The translations under genes were made by a program, and so were the position numbers. Shown here one piece after another: positions 15,822-24,761 of a stretch of 59,395 nt of DNA (position 1 is its first letter; each line of letters starts with the position of its first letter). The notes beneath the pieces are model-generated. The model was not told where the DNA came from. It saw only the letters and a list, made by a program, of their open reading frames with translations, and did not search any database. This stretch comes from an uncultured Collinsella sp. GTDB lineage: Bacteria; Actinomycetota; Coriobacteriia; Coriobacteriales; Coriobacteriaceae. The stretch lies in the NCBI GenBank assembly GCA_900540995.1, contig UQHO01000009.1:1-59395 (forward strand), read 5' to 3'.

Positions 15822-16507
15822 GCCTGCTCGCCTTCCTCAATCACCTCAAGCGAATAACCCTGATTGCGCGATGCGCGGATGGCCACGTTGGCACCCAGCG
15901 CCGTCAGCTTTTTGCGCAGGTACGAGATATAGACCCACACCACGTTGGCGCCTTCGGGCGCGTCCTCACCCCAAACCTCGAGCATCAGACGTTCAGTGGG
16001 CATGCGCGTGCCGGCGTTGCGCATAAAGAGTTCCATAAGCTGAAACTCGCGATTGGCCAGGTGCTCCTCGCCCAAAGGTCCCACAAGCGTGCAAGCCGCC
16101 GTGTCGAGGCGCACGTTACCCACGCTGAGCGTCGTGGCGTCAATTGCCGTCGCGGCACGCGTCATGGCACGAATACGCGCAAGCAGTTCCTTGGCGGCAA
16201 ACGGCTTGGTCAGGTAATCGTTGGCACCGGCATCCAGGCCCTCGACCTTATCGGACACCTCGCTTTTTGCCGTGAGCATGATGATGGGCAGTCGCTTTCC
16301 GGCGGCGCGTGTACGCTTGAGCACCTCGATGCCGTCCATGCCGGGCATCATGATGTCCAGGATTGCGGCGTCGTAATCGTTGGTGAGTAGATTCTCGAGC
16401 GCCGTCAAGCCGTCGAGGGCGGTGTCGACCTCGTAGTCGCTATGTTGAAGAATCGCGGTGAGGGCGCGGGAGAGACCAGGTTCGTCCTCGGCAAGCATCA
16501 GCTTCAT
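15818..16507 (-). CDS. OmpR-family response regulator
   Basis: This 229-aa DNA-binding response regulator has a receiver domain (residues 1-115) with the acidic pocket AEDEP, phospho-acceptor Asp51 in AAILDIMMPGMDG and conserved Lys101 in LTKPF. A C-terminal winged-helix domain ends VWVYISYLRKKL..NQGYSLEV. It is first in the operon with the histidine kinase gene. The ribosome site CAAAGGAGC precedes the ATG. Upstream (16508-16735) is an intergenic region with CTTAG-containing direct repeats that could be regulator sites. Confidence 0.93.
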   Translation of the reverse strand: MKLMLAEDEPGLSRALTAILQHSDYEVDTALDGLTALENLLTNDYDAAILDIMMPGMDGIEVLKRTRAAGKRLPIIMLTAKSEVSDKVEGLDAGANDYLTKPFAAKELLARIRAMTRAATAIDATTLSVGNVRLDTAACTLVGPLGEEHLANREFQLMELFMRNAGTRMPTERLMLEVWGEDAPEGANVVWVYISYLRKKLTALGANVAIRASRNQGYSLEVIEEGEQA

Positions 16508-16735
16508 AGTTGCTCCTTTGGCGCATGGCTCTACAGGTTTCGATACTGCCGATGATAGCGTACCGTCAACCGCCTTAGCGCAGCCTTAGCTGCTCAACCT
16601 GCGCGTTTTTAAATACGCAGGATGTGGCTTAGCCAAACTTAAGGCGCACGTGTCGAGCGCTTTGACGCATGCCGGGCACGAAGGGACAGTGACTCATCCT
16701 TTCACGGCGCCCTAGTTATGCAAAGTGCTCGAGCG

Positions 16736-17314
16736 TTACTCCTCGTACGCGCCCTCAAGCCGAAGCAGCCACTCCTTGCGATCAAGGCCGCCAGCATATC
16801 CGTTGAGCGATCCGTCGGCCGCGACCACGCGATGGCACGGCACGATTATCGAAATGGGATTACGCGCAACCGCAGCCCCCACCGCACGAGGAGACACGAC
16901 GGGTGCCTCGTTTCCCGGCACACGATGTCGAGCCGCAACACGCTGGGCGACCTCGCCATACGTAGTGACCTCGCCACGCGGGATAGAAAGCAGCTCAAAC
17001 CAAACCTCACGCTGAAACGCCGTGCCGATCATATGCAACGGTGGCGTAAACCGAGGCTCCTGACCCGCAAAATAAGCATTCAGCCAAGCCCAAGAACGCT
17101 CAAGCACCGATGAGGCCGCGCCATTCGCCGGATTCACCGAAGACATTCCCCCAGCACCAGAAACCGCATCGGCACCCTCGACATGCTCTGCATTCTCTTT
17201 GAGCAGCGTAGAGCCAAAGTGGCTCTGCCCCTCAAACCAAAGCCCCGTCAAACCGCGGCCATCAGCGGCAAGCAGGATTTCGCCCAAAGGCGAAGCAAAC
17301 GTCGTCGTGACCAC
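16736..17314 (-). CDS. ogt: Methylated-DNA--protein-cysteine methyltransferase
   Basis: This 192-aa DNA repair protein transfers the alkyl group from O6-alkylguanine to its own cysteine in a suicide reaction. The active site is IVPCHRVV with acceptor Cys160. The preceding GTAFQREVWFEL and TYGEVAQRV segments are the DNA-recognition helix region, and the ending is GYAGGLDRKEWLLRLE. An N-terminal insertion (about residues 40-68) rich in Gly/Ser/Ala is not typical. It is monocistronic, followed by the 3' side of the response regulator promoter. Activity is very probable because all key residues are present. Confidence 0.93.
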   Translation of the reverse strand: MVTTTFASPLGEILLAADGRGLTGLWFEGQSHFGSTLLKENAEHVEGADAVSGAGGMSSVNPANGAASSVLERSWAWLNAYFAGQEPRFTPPLHMIGTAFQREVWFELLSIPRGEVTTYGEVAQRVAARHRVPGNEAPVVSPRAVGAAVARNPISIIVPCHRVVAADGSLNGYAGGLDRKEWLLRLEGAYEE

Positions 17315-17574
17315 CAGCGGCTCCTTTCAAAACTCCGCAACATGATACCGCGAATTGTGCAGACAACCCTACTCAGCCCCAAAGTCACCTCAGGCAGCAG
17401 GCGCGTCAGCGCCGCCGCTGCCGCACGACCCCAAGGTCCCCCAAGGCGGCAGGCGCAAAGCGCCGAGGCCGCCGCCGGGGCCAGGGCCCGCAACGGCCAC
17501 GTGCCCTCACATCAGCCCAGCGGCCCCAACCAACAACGGCCCCATCGCAGGTCGCTTGCAGCAGCGTCACCGCA

Positions 17575-17704
17575 GGCGGGGGCCGGGCTTAGTTTTCAGA
17601 ACACTCCGCAGACCAGTGTGGCGCCTTGTCCGCGGCTCCGAAGGAGCAGGACAAGGCGCCACACATGGTCGAGGACGTTCTGAAAACTAAGCCCGGCCCC
17701 CGCC
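17575..17704 (-). repeat. Family 1 structured element, copy 2 (3' of asd)
   Basis: Perfect 28-bp arms lie at 17575-17602 and 17677-17704, with a perfect 15-bp inner stem (17617-17631 with 17649-17663). The internal loop strands are ACTCCGCAGACCAG and CATGGTCGAGGAC. Read in the asd direction, it begins 12 nt after the stop. The rest of 17315-17574 is GC-rich and shows no convincing gene. Confidence 0.93.
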
Positions 17705-17716
17705 GGACAGGTCACA

Positions 17717-18742
17717 CTACTCGCAGAGCAGCTTAGCAATCTGGACGGCGTTAGTTGCCGCGCCCTTACGGATTTGGTCGCCGCAGCACCAGAAGGTGAT
17801 GCCGCGCGCAGCCTCGGGGTTCGAGATGTCGCGGCGCACGCGACCGACCCAGATCAGGTCCTGGTCGGACGTATCCATCGGCATGGGGAAGCGATCGTGC
17901 GCATCCTCGGCAGCCATATCGTCAACCAGCTTGACGCCGGGAGCGGCAGCCAGCGCAGCACGGGCCTCGTCAACCGTAATGTCGCGCTCGAACTCGAGCG
18001 TAATGCTCTCGGAATGCGAGCGCAGCACGGGCACGCGCACGCAGGTGCAGTTCACGCGCAGCTCGGGCAGATGCATGATCTTACGGCCCTCGTTTTGCAG
18101 CTTCATCTCCTCGGAGGTAAAGCCCTCCTCCTTGACGCCGCCAATCTGCGGAATCAGGTTGCTCGCCAACTGGGCGGCAAAAGCGCGCGGCTCGGGAATC
18201 TCTTCGCCACGGCCCAGGGCGGCCAGCTGAGCCTCGAGCTCGGCCATGCCGGGAGCACCAGCGCCCGAAGCCGCCTGGTACGTCGAAACGATCATGCGCT
18301 TCACGCCAGCGAGCTGATGCAGCGGCCACGTGGGAACCAAGCCGATAATGGTCGCGCAGTTGGGGTTGGCGATCAGGCCGTGATGCCACTTGATGTCATC
18401 GGCATTGATCTCGGGCACGACCAGCGGCACCTCGGGATCCATGCGGAAGGCGTGGCTGTTGTCAACCACGACGGCGCCGCGCTTGACGGCCTCGGGCAGC
18501 AGCTCCTTGGCGATATCGTCGCCGGCGGCGCCAAGCACAATGTCGCAGCCCTCAAAGGCCTCGGGGCAAGCCTCTTCGATCACGATCTGCTCGCCGCGGA
18601 ACTCGACGGTCTTGCCCGCAGAGCGTGCGCTCGCTAGCAGCTTGAGCTTGCCGACCGGGAACTCCTGCTCATTGAGGCACTCGAGCATCTGGGTGCCCAC
18701 GGCTCCCGTCGCGCCCAAAATAGCAACCGTGTACTGTTTCAT
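17717..18742 (-). CDS. asd: Aspartate-semialdehyde dehydrogenase
   Basis: This 341-aa enzyme reduces aspartyl phosphate to aspartate semialdehyde, the branch point to lysine, threonine and methionine. The N-terminal nucleotide-binding GATGAVG is followed by the active-site NPNCATI with catalytic Cys129. The start ATG at 18742 was chosen over an upstream in-frame extension because AAAGGGGGAAGC precedes it. The gene is downstream of aspartate kinase on the same strand with a 174-nt gap, so co-transcription is possible. A family 1 structured element follows its stop within 12 nt. Confidence 0.95.
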   Translation of the reverse strand: MKQYTVAILGATGAVGTQMLECLNEQEFPVGKLKLLASARSAGKTVEFRGEQIVIEEACPEAFEGCDIVLGAAGDDIAKELLPEAVKRGAVVVDNSHAFRMDPEVPLVVPEINADDIKWHHGLIANPNCATIIGLVPTWPLHQLAGVKRMIVSTYQAASGAGAPGMAELEAQLAALGRGEEIPEPRAFAAQLASNLIPQIGGVKEEGFTSEEMKLQNEGRKIMHLPELRVNCTCVRVPVLRSHSESITLEFERDITVDEARAALAAAPGVKLVDDMAAEDAHDRFPMPMDTSDQDLIWVGRVRRDISNPEAARGITFWCCGDQIRKGAATNAVQIAKLLCE

Positions 18743-18916
18743 GCTTCCCCCTTTAAAGGTTGTGGCTTTTGCCCGCACGCCGAGCAGGCCGATAATTGTT
18801 GCCAGTGTATACAAGAACGGGGCGGGCACGAAACCCGCCCCGCCGAAACGAAACCGAAACGAAACGCCCCGCAGTTGATTTTTGGCACTTATCCCAAAAA
18901 TCCACCGAGATAGCAG

Positions 18917-20305
18917 CTACTTATGGAGCGCAGCCAGGGCGGGATCGGCCGGCGCGGGAGCCTCTAGGTCAGAGACCTTCACAATGCCGTTCTCATCGGA
19001 GAAGGCACGGTAAATGGTCTGAATCGCCAGGTCGAAGTCTTTCTCCTCGACACCGATAATGATATTGATCTCGTCGCAGCTCTGCGAAATCATACGCACG
19101 CTCACGCCAGCCTGGCCAAGCATGCCAAACAGATGACCCGAGATACCTGCACGACCGCGCAGGTTACGACCGACGGTCGCGATAAGCGCCAGGCCCTCGA
19201 CGACCTCGATCTCGAGCGGCTCGACCTCCTGCTGAATGTCGCCCACGAGCGAGTAGAGCGAGTCGTGCACGTCCTGCTCCTGCACCACGGCGCCAAAGCG
19301 GTCGACACCGGTGGGCATGTGCTCGACGGAAACGTCATAGCGCTCGAAGACCGAAAGCGCACGGCGCATAAAGCCGACGCGGGGCTTGGTGCGGTCGCGG
19401 GCCACGTTGATGGCGACAAAACCGCGCTTGCCGGTCACGCCGGTAATAATGGGCTCCGCCTCGCCCTCATCGGCCGTCTCGCTAATGATAGTGCCGGGGT
19501 CCTGCGGCGCATTGGTGTTCTTGATGACCAGCGGAATACCCGCCTCGCGCACGGGGAACACAGCCTCCTCGTGCAGGACGCTCGCGCCCATGTACGAAAG
19601 CTCGCGCAGTTCCTCGTAGGTAACGCGCGCAATGGGCTGAGCCTCGGGAACAATACGCGGATCGGCCGAGTAGAAGCCCGAGACGTCGGTCCAGTTCTCG
19701 TACAGATCGGCGCCCAGGCACTTAGCCAGAATCGAGCCCGAGATATCGCCGCCGCCACGATCCAGCAGCTTAATCTGGCCCTCGCGCGTCGCGCCGTAGA
19801 AACCGGGCATGACAAAGCCGCCCTGCTGACCGTACTCCTGCACCAGCTCGGAAGTGCGGTTCATGCTGAGCGTACCGTCGTGATGGAACGCCACAACCGT
19901 CGCGGCGTCCAGGAACGGCAGGCCCAGGTACTCGGCCATCAGGCGAGCGGTGAAGTACTCGCCGCGGCTCACAAGCTCCTCGGTGGAGTAGCCGCCCGAG
20001 CGGGCGCGCTCGGCAAAGGCCGCGAACTCCTCGCGGATGGGATAGGTGAGCTCCAGCTCGTCGGCAATATCAAAGTAGCGCTGGCCAATGTCCTCGAGCA
20101 GCTCCTCGCACGACACGTGATACTTAACGTGCGCGTTAACCAGGTAGAGCAGGTCGGTCACCTTGGTGTCGCCCTTAAAGCGGCGACCGCAGGCAGAAAC
20201 CACCACAAAACGGCGGGCCGGGTCGGCATCGACAATGGCCTTGATCTTCTTAAAGTGTTCGGCGTCGGCGACCGACGAGCCGCCAAACTTGGCAATCTTA
20301 ATCAT
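18917..20305 (-). CDS. lysC: Aspartate kinase
   Basis: This 462-aa aspartate kinase phosphorylates aspartate to start the lysine/threonine/methionine pathway. It carries the KFGGSSVA N-terminal motif, a kinase core with LVSRGEYFTA and DRGGGDISGSI (the usual GRGGSDTTA region, slightly diverged), and two C-terminal ACT-like regulatory domains (about residues 300-450). Feedback inhibition by lysine or threonine is therefore likely. It is divergently transcribed from threonine synthase across 104 nt and upstream of asd. Confidence 0.94.
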   Translation of the reverse strand: MIKIAKFGGSSVADAEHFKKIKAIVDADPARRFVVVSACGRRFKGDTKVTDLLYLVNAHVKYHVSCEELLEDIGQRYFDIADELELTYPIREEFAAFAERARSGGYSTEELVSRGEYFTARLMAEYLGLPFLDAATVVAFHHDGTLSMNRTSELVQEYGQQGGFVMPGFYGATREGQIKLLDRGGGDISGSILAKCLGADLYENWTDVSGFYSADPRIVPEAQPIARVTYEELRELSYMGASVLHEEAVFPVREAGIPLVIKNTNAPQDPGTIISETADEGEAEPIITGVTGKRGFVAINVARDRTKPRVGFMRRALSVFERYDVSVEHMPTGVDRFGAVVQEQDVHDSLYSLVGDIQQEVEPLEIEVVEGLALIATVGRNLRGRAGISGHLFGMLGQAGVSVRMISQSCDEINIIIGVEEKDFDLAIQTIYRAFSDENGIVKVSDLEAPAPADPALAALHK

Positions 20306-20409
20306 GGGCTGGAGGTTACCTTTCTAAAAAGCCTCTGCGAACCTATTTTGCGCGCTCTGATACCATGGTTTCACCGATTGGGACCAAGGCATCCGAGGAG
20401 CAGTGTTAT

Positions 20410-21927
20410 ATGGGAACTTATCATAGTACACGAGGACGCACTTTATCGTGCTCAAGTAAGGCAGCAATCCGCACCGGCATCGCTCCCGACGGGGGTCTGT
20501 TTGTCTCGGACGAGCTCGGCACCCAGCAGGTCGATATCAGCTCGCTTGCAGATAAATCGTACTTTGAAATCGCTCAAGATGTGTTGGGAATGTTACTGAA
20601 TGATTACACGGCCGAAGAAATTTCGGCGTGTGTCGACGAGGCATACCGCGGCACGTTCGCGAGTGAAGAGGTTACGCCGCTCGTCAACCTCGACGCTGCG
20701 CCGGGCGCTGACGCCCCTCAGACCTATGTGATGGAGCTCTTTGGCGGCCCCACGAGTGCCTTTAAGGACGTCGCTCTGCAGATGCTCCCCCGCTTGATGG
20801 CCCGCACTTCCGCCAAGGACGGCAGCGCCGAGCGCATCATGATCGTCACCGCCACGTCGGGCGACACCGGCAAGGCCGCACTCGCCGGTTTTGCCGACGC
20901 TCCGGGCACGGGCATCACCGTCTTTTATCCCGAAGGCAAGGTCAGTCGCGTCCAGAACCTGCAGATGTCCACACAGGAGGGCGATAACGTCGCCGTCTGC
21001 GGCATCCGTGGCAACTTCGACGATGCCCAGAGTGCCGTCAAGCGCATCTTTGCCGATAAGGAGCTTGCCGAGCGTCTTGAGGCCGCCGGCACGGTGCTTT
21101 CGAGCGCCAACTCCATCAACGTCGGCCGCCTGGTGCCGCAGGTCGTCTACTACTTTGCCGCCTATGCGCAGCTGCTGCGCGCCGGCGCCATCGAGGCCGG
21201 CGACGCCGTTGAGTTCTGCGTGCCGACTGGCAACTTTGGCGATATCCTGGCCGGCTACTATGCCAAGCGCATGGGTCTGCCCGTCGCCAAGCTCATCGTC
21301 GCGAGCGACAAGAACAACGTGCTGGCCGACTTCCTGACCACCGGCGTTTACGACCGTAACCGCCCGTTCTTCACGACCATCTCGCCGTCGATGGACATCC
21401 TCATCAGCTCCAATCTGGAGCGCATGCTGTACTTCCTGTCCGACGGCGACTGCGAGCTCGTTGCCGGCCTTATGGAGCAGCTTGCCCAGACCGGCCGCTA
21501 CGAGGTTCCCGCCGAGCTGCTGGCTAAGATTCAGAGCGTCTTTGGCTGCGGCTGGGCCAGCGAGGACGAAGTCCGTGCTGCCATCAAGAGCTGCTGGGAT
21601 GCGAACGGCTACGTAATCGACCCGCACACCGCTTGCGGCTATCACGTCTTTGAACAAGTCGCTCCCGCCGAGGGCGCCAAGGCCCGCGTGTTGCTTTCGA
21701 CCGCCAGCCCTTACAAGTTCCCGCGCGCCTGTTGCGACGCCCTGGGGCTCGACGTTCCCGAGGACGACTTTGAGGCCATGCGTGTAATCGAGCAGGCCAC
21801 CAATACGGTCGCACCGGCACAGCTCGCCGAGCTCGAGTCCAAGCCCGTTCGCTTCGAAGACGTCTGCGACTTAGCCGACATGGCCAACTACGTAGAGCAG
21901 GCTGCAAAAAAGATGGCTTCCAACTAA
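20410..21927 (+). CDS. thrC: Threonine synthase
   Basis: This 505-aa PLP enzyme converts O-phosphohomoserine to threonine. The PLP lysine is Lys119 in GPTSAFKDVALQ, and the phosphate-binding TATSGDTGKAAL segment follows. The N-terminal YHSTRG..APDGGLFV is typical of the longer thrC class. The start at 20410 has GAGGAG 9 nt upstream; a longer in-frame start at 20365 lacks a site. It lies upstream of thrB, separated by a terminator (21939-21968) and a long hairpin (22007-22112). No homoserine dehydrogenase gene lies in the window. Confidence 0.95.
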   Translation: MGTYHSTRGRTLSCSSKAAIRTGIAPDGGLFVSDELGTQQVDISSLADKSYFEIAQDVLGMLLNDYTAEEISACVDEAYRGTFASEEVTPLVNLDAAPGADAPQTYVMELFGGPTSAFKDVALQMLPRLMARTSAKDGSAERIMIVTATSGDTGKAALAGFADAPGTGITVFYPEGKVSRVQNLQMSTQEGDNVAVCGIRGNFDDAQSAVKRIFADKELAERLEAAGTVLSSANSINVGRLVPQVVYYFAAYAQLLRAGAIEAGDAVEFCVPTGNFGDILAGYYAKRMGLPVAKLIVASDKNNVLADFLTTGVYDRNRPFFTTISPSMDILISSNLERMLYFLSDGDCELVAGLMEQLAQTGRYEVPAELLAKIQSVFGCGWASEDEVRAAIKSCWDANGYVIDPHTACGYHVFEQVAPAEGAKARVLLSTASPYKFPRACCDALGLDVPEDDFEAMRVIEQATNTVAPAQLAELESKPVRFEDVCDLADMANYVEQAAKKMASN

Positions 21928-21938
21928 ACCCTTACTAG

Positions 21939-21968
21939 GCGCCGGCGAAAGCCGGCGCACCTTCTTTT
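21939..21968 (+). terminator. Terminator after thrC
   Basis: GCGCCGGC (21939-21946), a GAAA tetraloop, and GCCGGCGC (21951-21958) are followed by ACCTTCTTTTA. Confidence 0.85.
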
Positions 21969-22006
21969 ATCAGATACCCACCGGGATGATGACGAGCTGA
22001 CATGCG

Positions 22007-22112
22007 GGTCTGCCTGTTTAGTTCGTCGCGAGTTCCGCACGAGCCGGAAAGCACTTAATGTGCTTTCCGAGCGAGCCAGGACTGCCCGAGCAGCGAACTA
22101 AACAGGCAGACC
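22007..22112 (+). repeat. Long two-stem hairpin between thrC and thrB
   Basis: Perfect 19-bp outer arms (GGTCTGCCTGTTTAGTTCG at 22007-22025, complement at 22094-22112) enclose unpaired GC-rich strands of 19 and 24 nt and a perfect 10-bp inner stem CGGAAAGCAC/GTGCTTTCCG. The architecture resembles family 1, but the internal loop sequence is different. The right arm ends just before the thrB ribosome site, so it could affect thrB translation. Confidence 0.8.
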
Positions 22113-22127
22113 GCCCAGGAGATTCCC

Positions 22128-23009
22128 ATGATTAAAATCACCGTCCCCGCCACCAGCGCAAACCTAGGCATCGGCTACGACACCCTCGGCATGGCCGTCA
22201 GCCTCTACTCGCACTTCACCTTCGAGCGCGCCGACAAGCTCACCATCACGGGCTGCCCCGAGGAGTTCCAAAACGAGGACAACCTGGTTTACGTGAGCTT
22301 TGTCGATGCACTGGCCGCATGGGGCAAGCCGGCTTTTCCCGTTGCCATCGACATTCAAACCGATGTGCCCGTCGCTCGCGGCCTGGGTTCCAGCTCCACC
22401 TGTGTCGTCGCCGGCATCATGGCGGCCGCCGCGCTGACGGGCCACACCGTCGACCGTGCCGAGCTCGTCCGCATCGCCACCGAGGTCGAGGGGCATCCCG
22501 ATAACGTCGCCCCCGCTATCCTGGGCGGCGCCGTCTGCTCCTTTACGCCGACCGATTCGCTCCCCCAGTGCCTGCGCTACGAGGTGAGCGATCGCTTGCG
22601 TTTTATTACCGTGATTCCGCCCTACGAGGTACATACGAGCGAGGCGCGCAAGGTCGTGCCGCAGGAGGTTCCACTCTCCACCGCCGTATGGCAGATGGGC
22701 CGCATCGCCGGTATGACGCGCGGTCTTGAGTCCGGCAACCTCGACCTGATTGCCGCCGCCAATGACGACCGCATTCAGGAACCCTATCGTCGCCGTCTGA
22801 TTCCCGACTACAACGCCGTGCGCGACACCTGCCTTAACGGCGGTGCCAAGACCATCTGGATCAGCGGTTCGGGCTCGACCCTCATGGCTGTGACCGACGA
22901 CACCATCGTGGCAAAATTCCTGCAGGTCAAGCTGCGTGAGCAGTTCCCCAAGTGTGAGACGTATATTCTGACGTGCGACACCGAGGGCGCTCAAATCGAG
23001 TACCTGTAG
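22128..23009 (+). CDS. thrB: Homoserine kinase
   Basis: This 293-aa GHMP-family kinase phosphorylates homoserine with ATP, supplying the substrate of the upstream threonine synthase. The N-terminal VPATSANLGIGYDTLGMA and the ATP-binding PVARGLGSSSTCVVAG motif are clear, and the third GHMP motif is KTIWISGSGSTLMAV near the C-terminus. AGGAGA lies 6 nt before the ATG. The stop codon (23007-23009) lies inside the outermost arm of a family 1 structured element. Confidence 0.95.
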   Translation: MIKITVPATSANLGIGYDTLGMAVSLYSHFTFERADKLTITGCPEEFQNEDNLVYVSFVDALAAWGKPAFPVAIDIQTDVPVARGLGSSSTCVVAGIMAAAALTGHTVDRAELVRIATEVEGHPDNVAPAILGGAVCSFTPTDSLPQCLRYEVSDRLRFITVIPPYEVHTSEARKVVPQEVPLSTAVWQMGRIAGMTRGLESGNLDLIAAANDDRIQEPYRRRLIPDYNAVRDTCLNGGAKTIWISGSGSTLMAVTDDTIVAKFLQVKLREQFPKCETYILTCDTEGAQIEYL

Positions 23010-23188
23010 ACATCCTCCTCATATACCTGTCCGGGACGGTCGGGATGTTCCCTCAAAATCGTCCTCGCGCATGAAGTCCCCTTGTCCTGCTCCTGCGGAG
23101 CGACGGACAAAGGGACTTCGCGCTGCGGAATGATTTTGAGGGAACATCCCGACCGTCCCTGCGCCTACCTTACTGAGGATGTCTACAG
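23004..23188 (+). repeat. Family 1 structured element, copy 3 (overlaps thrB stop)
   Basis: Three nested stems are present: outermost perfect 14-bp arms (23004-23017 with 23175-23188) that include the thrB stop codon, perfect 28-bp arms (23033-23060 with 23132-23159), and a 13-bp inner stem (23075-23087 with 23105-23117, one mismatch). The internal loop strands are GTCCTCGCGCATGA and TCGCGCTGCGGAAT, matching the family consensus. The remaining 23189-23297 shows no gene. Confidence 0.93.
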
Positions 23189-23297
23189 GGACCCACGCTT
23201 TGAAGGGGCGCCGGGCTGATAATTTGGCTTTTTATTGGTAGGGGCTCTTGCTAGGCTGGAGCACTTCCTAGAGGCGGGCATCGGCTGTGTGCTTGGT

Positions 23298-23996
23298 TTA
23301 GGCGGCGCTGGTTTCTTTGTATTCGAAAACTGGTTCTAGGAGGTCTTCGATGTTGCAGTGGAGGGCTTTTGCTATAGCTCTTACGATTGTTACCGAGGCT
23401 TCGTTGATGTTTCGCTGGCGCTGTTCGTACATTTGGATTGAGCGGAGTGATACGCCCGATTCGTATGCCAAGTCTTGTTGGGTTTTCTTAAGTCTCTTTC
23501 TTGCTAGTGCTAGCTTGGTTTGACGAGGTGTTTTCTTCGCCATATCGCAAACAAGACTCGCCACACGTTCCTCTGAGGCTTCATGCCAGGGGTAGTACAA
23601 GTTGCGCAGTGCGTCAAACGGAACGACATGCAGCAGATCTTCGAAAGACTCTCCTAGGCGCCACTGCAGGTATGCCAGCATCCAGCCCGCCCAATATTCC
23701 GGCGTCTTCTCAAATCGATAGGTGCAGTCCGGTATAGGCCCTTTTTGATAGCCCGACCTTTCGGCGATAAGCGCGAACAGCTCAACGCCCGATTTTCCCG
23801 ATACGACCCATGCATTGCCACGCTCAAACTCGCGGGCAACCCCGCTCAGGCAAAAGAGCTCAGCAACTTTAGACCCTTCCGCTCCATAATCGTTCACGGC
23901 GTAGTCAAAGTAGTCGCCAAGGTTGTTCATGGCGTCCTCGAGGTAGTAGACGGGATATGTCCTACTCGGCCCACAATCCGTTAACTCTTGGATCAT
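23298..23996 (-). CDS. HTH protein with unrecognised N-terminal domain
   Basis: This 232-aa protein has a C-terminal HTH_3/XRE domain (about residues 160-215; KLALARKRLKKTQQDLAYES, then GVSLRSIQMYEQRQ). I do not recognise its N-terminal part, which contains an EYWAGWMLAYLQWRLGESFE segment. Base composition is visibly lower in GC than in its neighbours, so it may have been acquired. Two TCAC-N4-GTGA sites upstream (24053-24064 and 24081-24092) look like its own operator. It could be an antitoxin-like or defence-associated regulator, but no partner gene is adjacent. Confidence 0.65.
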   Translation of the reverse strand: MIQELTDCGPSRTYPVYYLEDAMNNLGDYFDYAVNDYGAEGSKVAELFCLSGVAREFERGNAWVVSGKSGVELFALIAERSGYQKGPIPDCTYRFEKTPEYWAGWMLAYLQWRLGESFEDLLHVVPFDALRNLYYPWHEASEERVASLVCDMAKKTPRQTKLALARKRLKKTQQDLAYESGVSLRSIQMYEQRQRNINEASVTIVRAIAKALHCNIEDLLEPVFEYKETSAA

Positions 23997-24050
23997 TTAA
24001 TCAACCCTCCCTGCCATCAAACCCCATATCGATACCTTCGAATTCAAAAA

Positions 24051-24094
24051 TATCACCCTAGTGACAGTCCGATAATGACATCACTGGGGTGATA
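24051..24094 (-). promoter_or_regulatory. Double operator upstream of the HTH gene
   Basis: TATCACCCTAGTGA (24051-24064) and TCACTGGGGTGATA (24081-24094) form an inverted repeat with one mismatch, and each half is itself a TCAC-N4-GTGA dyad. The site lies 55-98 nt before the start at 23996, so autoregulation is likely. Confidence 0.65.
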
Positions 24095-24131
24095 TAGATA
24101 AGCAGAAGTTGTTTGACAGTGCGAACGTGTC

Positions 24132-24722
24132 CTAGAGACAAGCCTCAGCAATCCGCTTCTTCAGCTCGTCGATGCCGGTGCCGGTCTGGGAGCTTGTAAT
24201 GATTACGTTCTCGGCCGGGACGTTGAGCTGCTTTTTGATGGCTGCTGCCTGGCGGGCCTGTTGGGTGCGGCTGAGCTTGTCGGCCTTGGTGAGGCAGACG
24301 ATAAAGTTGAACTCGTTGCCCTGCAGATAATCAATCATGTCATGGTCGAGCTTACTTGGATCGTGGCGAATGTCCACCAGCGAGACGACCAAGTTAAAGC
24401 TGCGCTCGGAGTCAAAGAAATCGCCAATGAGCTCGGCCCAACGGTCGCGCTCGGCCTTGGAACGGCGGGCGAAACCGTAACCCGGCAGGTCGACAAAGTG
24501 CACGTCGTCGGCCTCAAAGAAGTTGATATTGCTCGTCTTGCCCGGCGTGCTCGAAACCTTGACCAGGTTCTTGCGGCCAAAGAGCTTGTTCATGATGGAC
24601 GACTTGCCCACGTTGGAGCGGCCCACAAAGCTCACCTCGGGACAGGTGGACTCGGGAATCTGCGAAACCTTGCCGTAGCTGGCAACGAACTTGGCAAGCT
24701 GGTAGTTAATGGAATCGGCCAT
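24132..24722 (-). CDS. engB: Ribosome-biogenesis GTP-binding protein YihA/YsxC
   Basis: This 196-aa essential GTPase of the EngB/YsxC family assists assembly of the large ribosomal subunit. G1 is GRSNVGKSSIMN, the switch and G3 region is DLPGYGFARR, and G4 is LTKADKL. The start ATG at 24722 has AAGGAG 5 nt upstream; an in-frame GTG 6 nt earlier overlaps that site. It is downstream of mtnN (39-nt gap) on the same strand and may be co-transcribed with it. Confidence 0.95.
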   Translation of the reverse strand: MADSINYQLAKFVASYGKVSQIPESTCPEVSFVGRSNVGKSSIMNKLFGRKNLVKVSSTPGKTSNINFFEADDVHFVDLPGYGFARRSKAERDRWAELIGDFFDSERSFNLVVSLVDIRHDPSKLDHDMIDYLQGNEFNFIVCLTKADKLSRTQQARQAAAIKKQLNVPAENVIITSSQTGTGIDELKKRIAEACL

Positions 24723-24761
24723 GGACACTCCTTGGTCGTAGGATTTTACAATACGGGCGCG

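Noticed and set aside
20306..20409. Lysine riboswitch or leader peptide for lysC
   Set aside because: The gap to the divergent thrC is only 104 nt, too short for a lysine riboswitch, and no leader peptide is evident.
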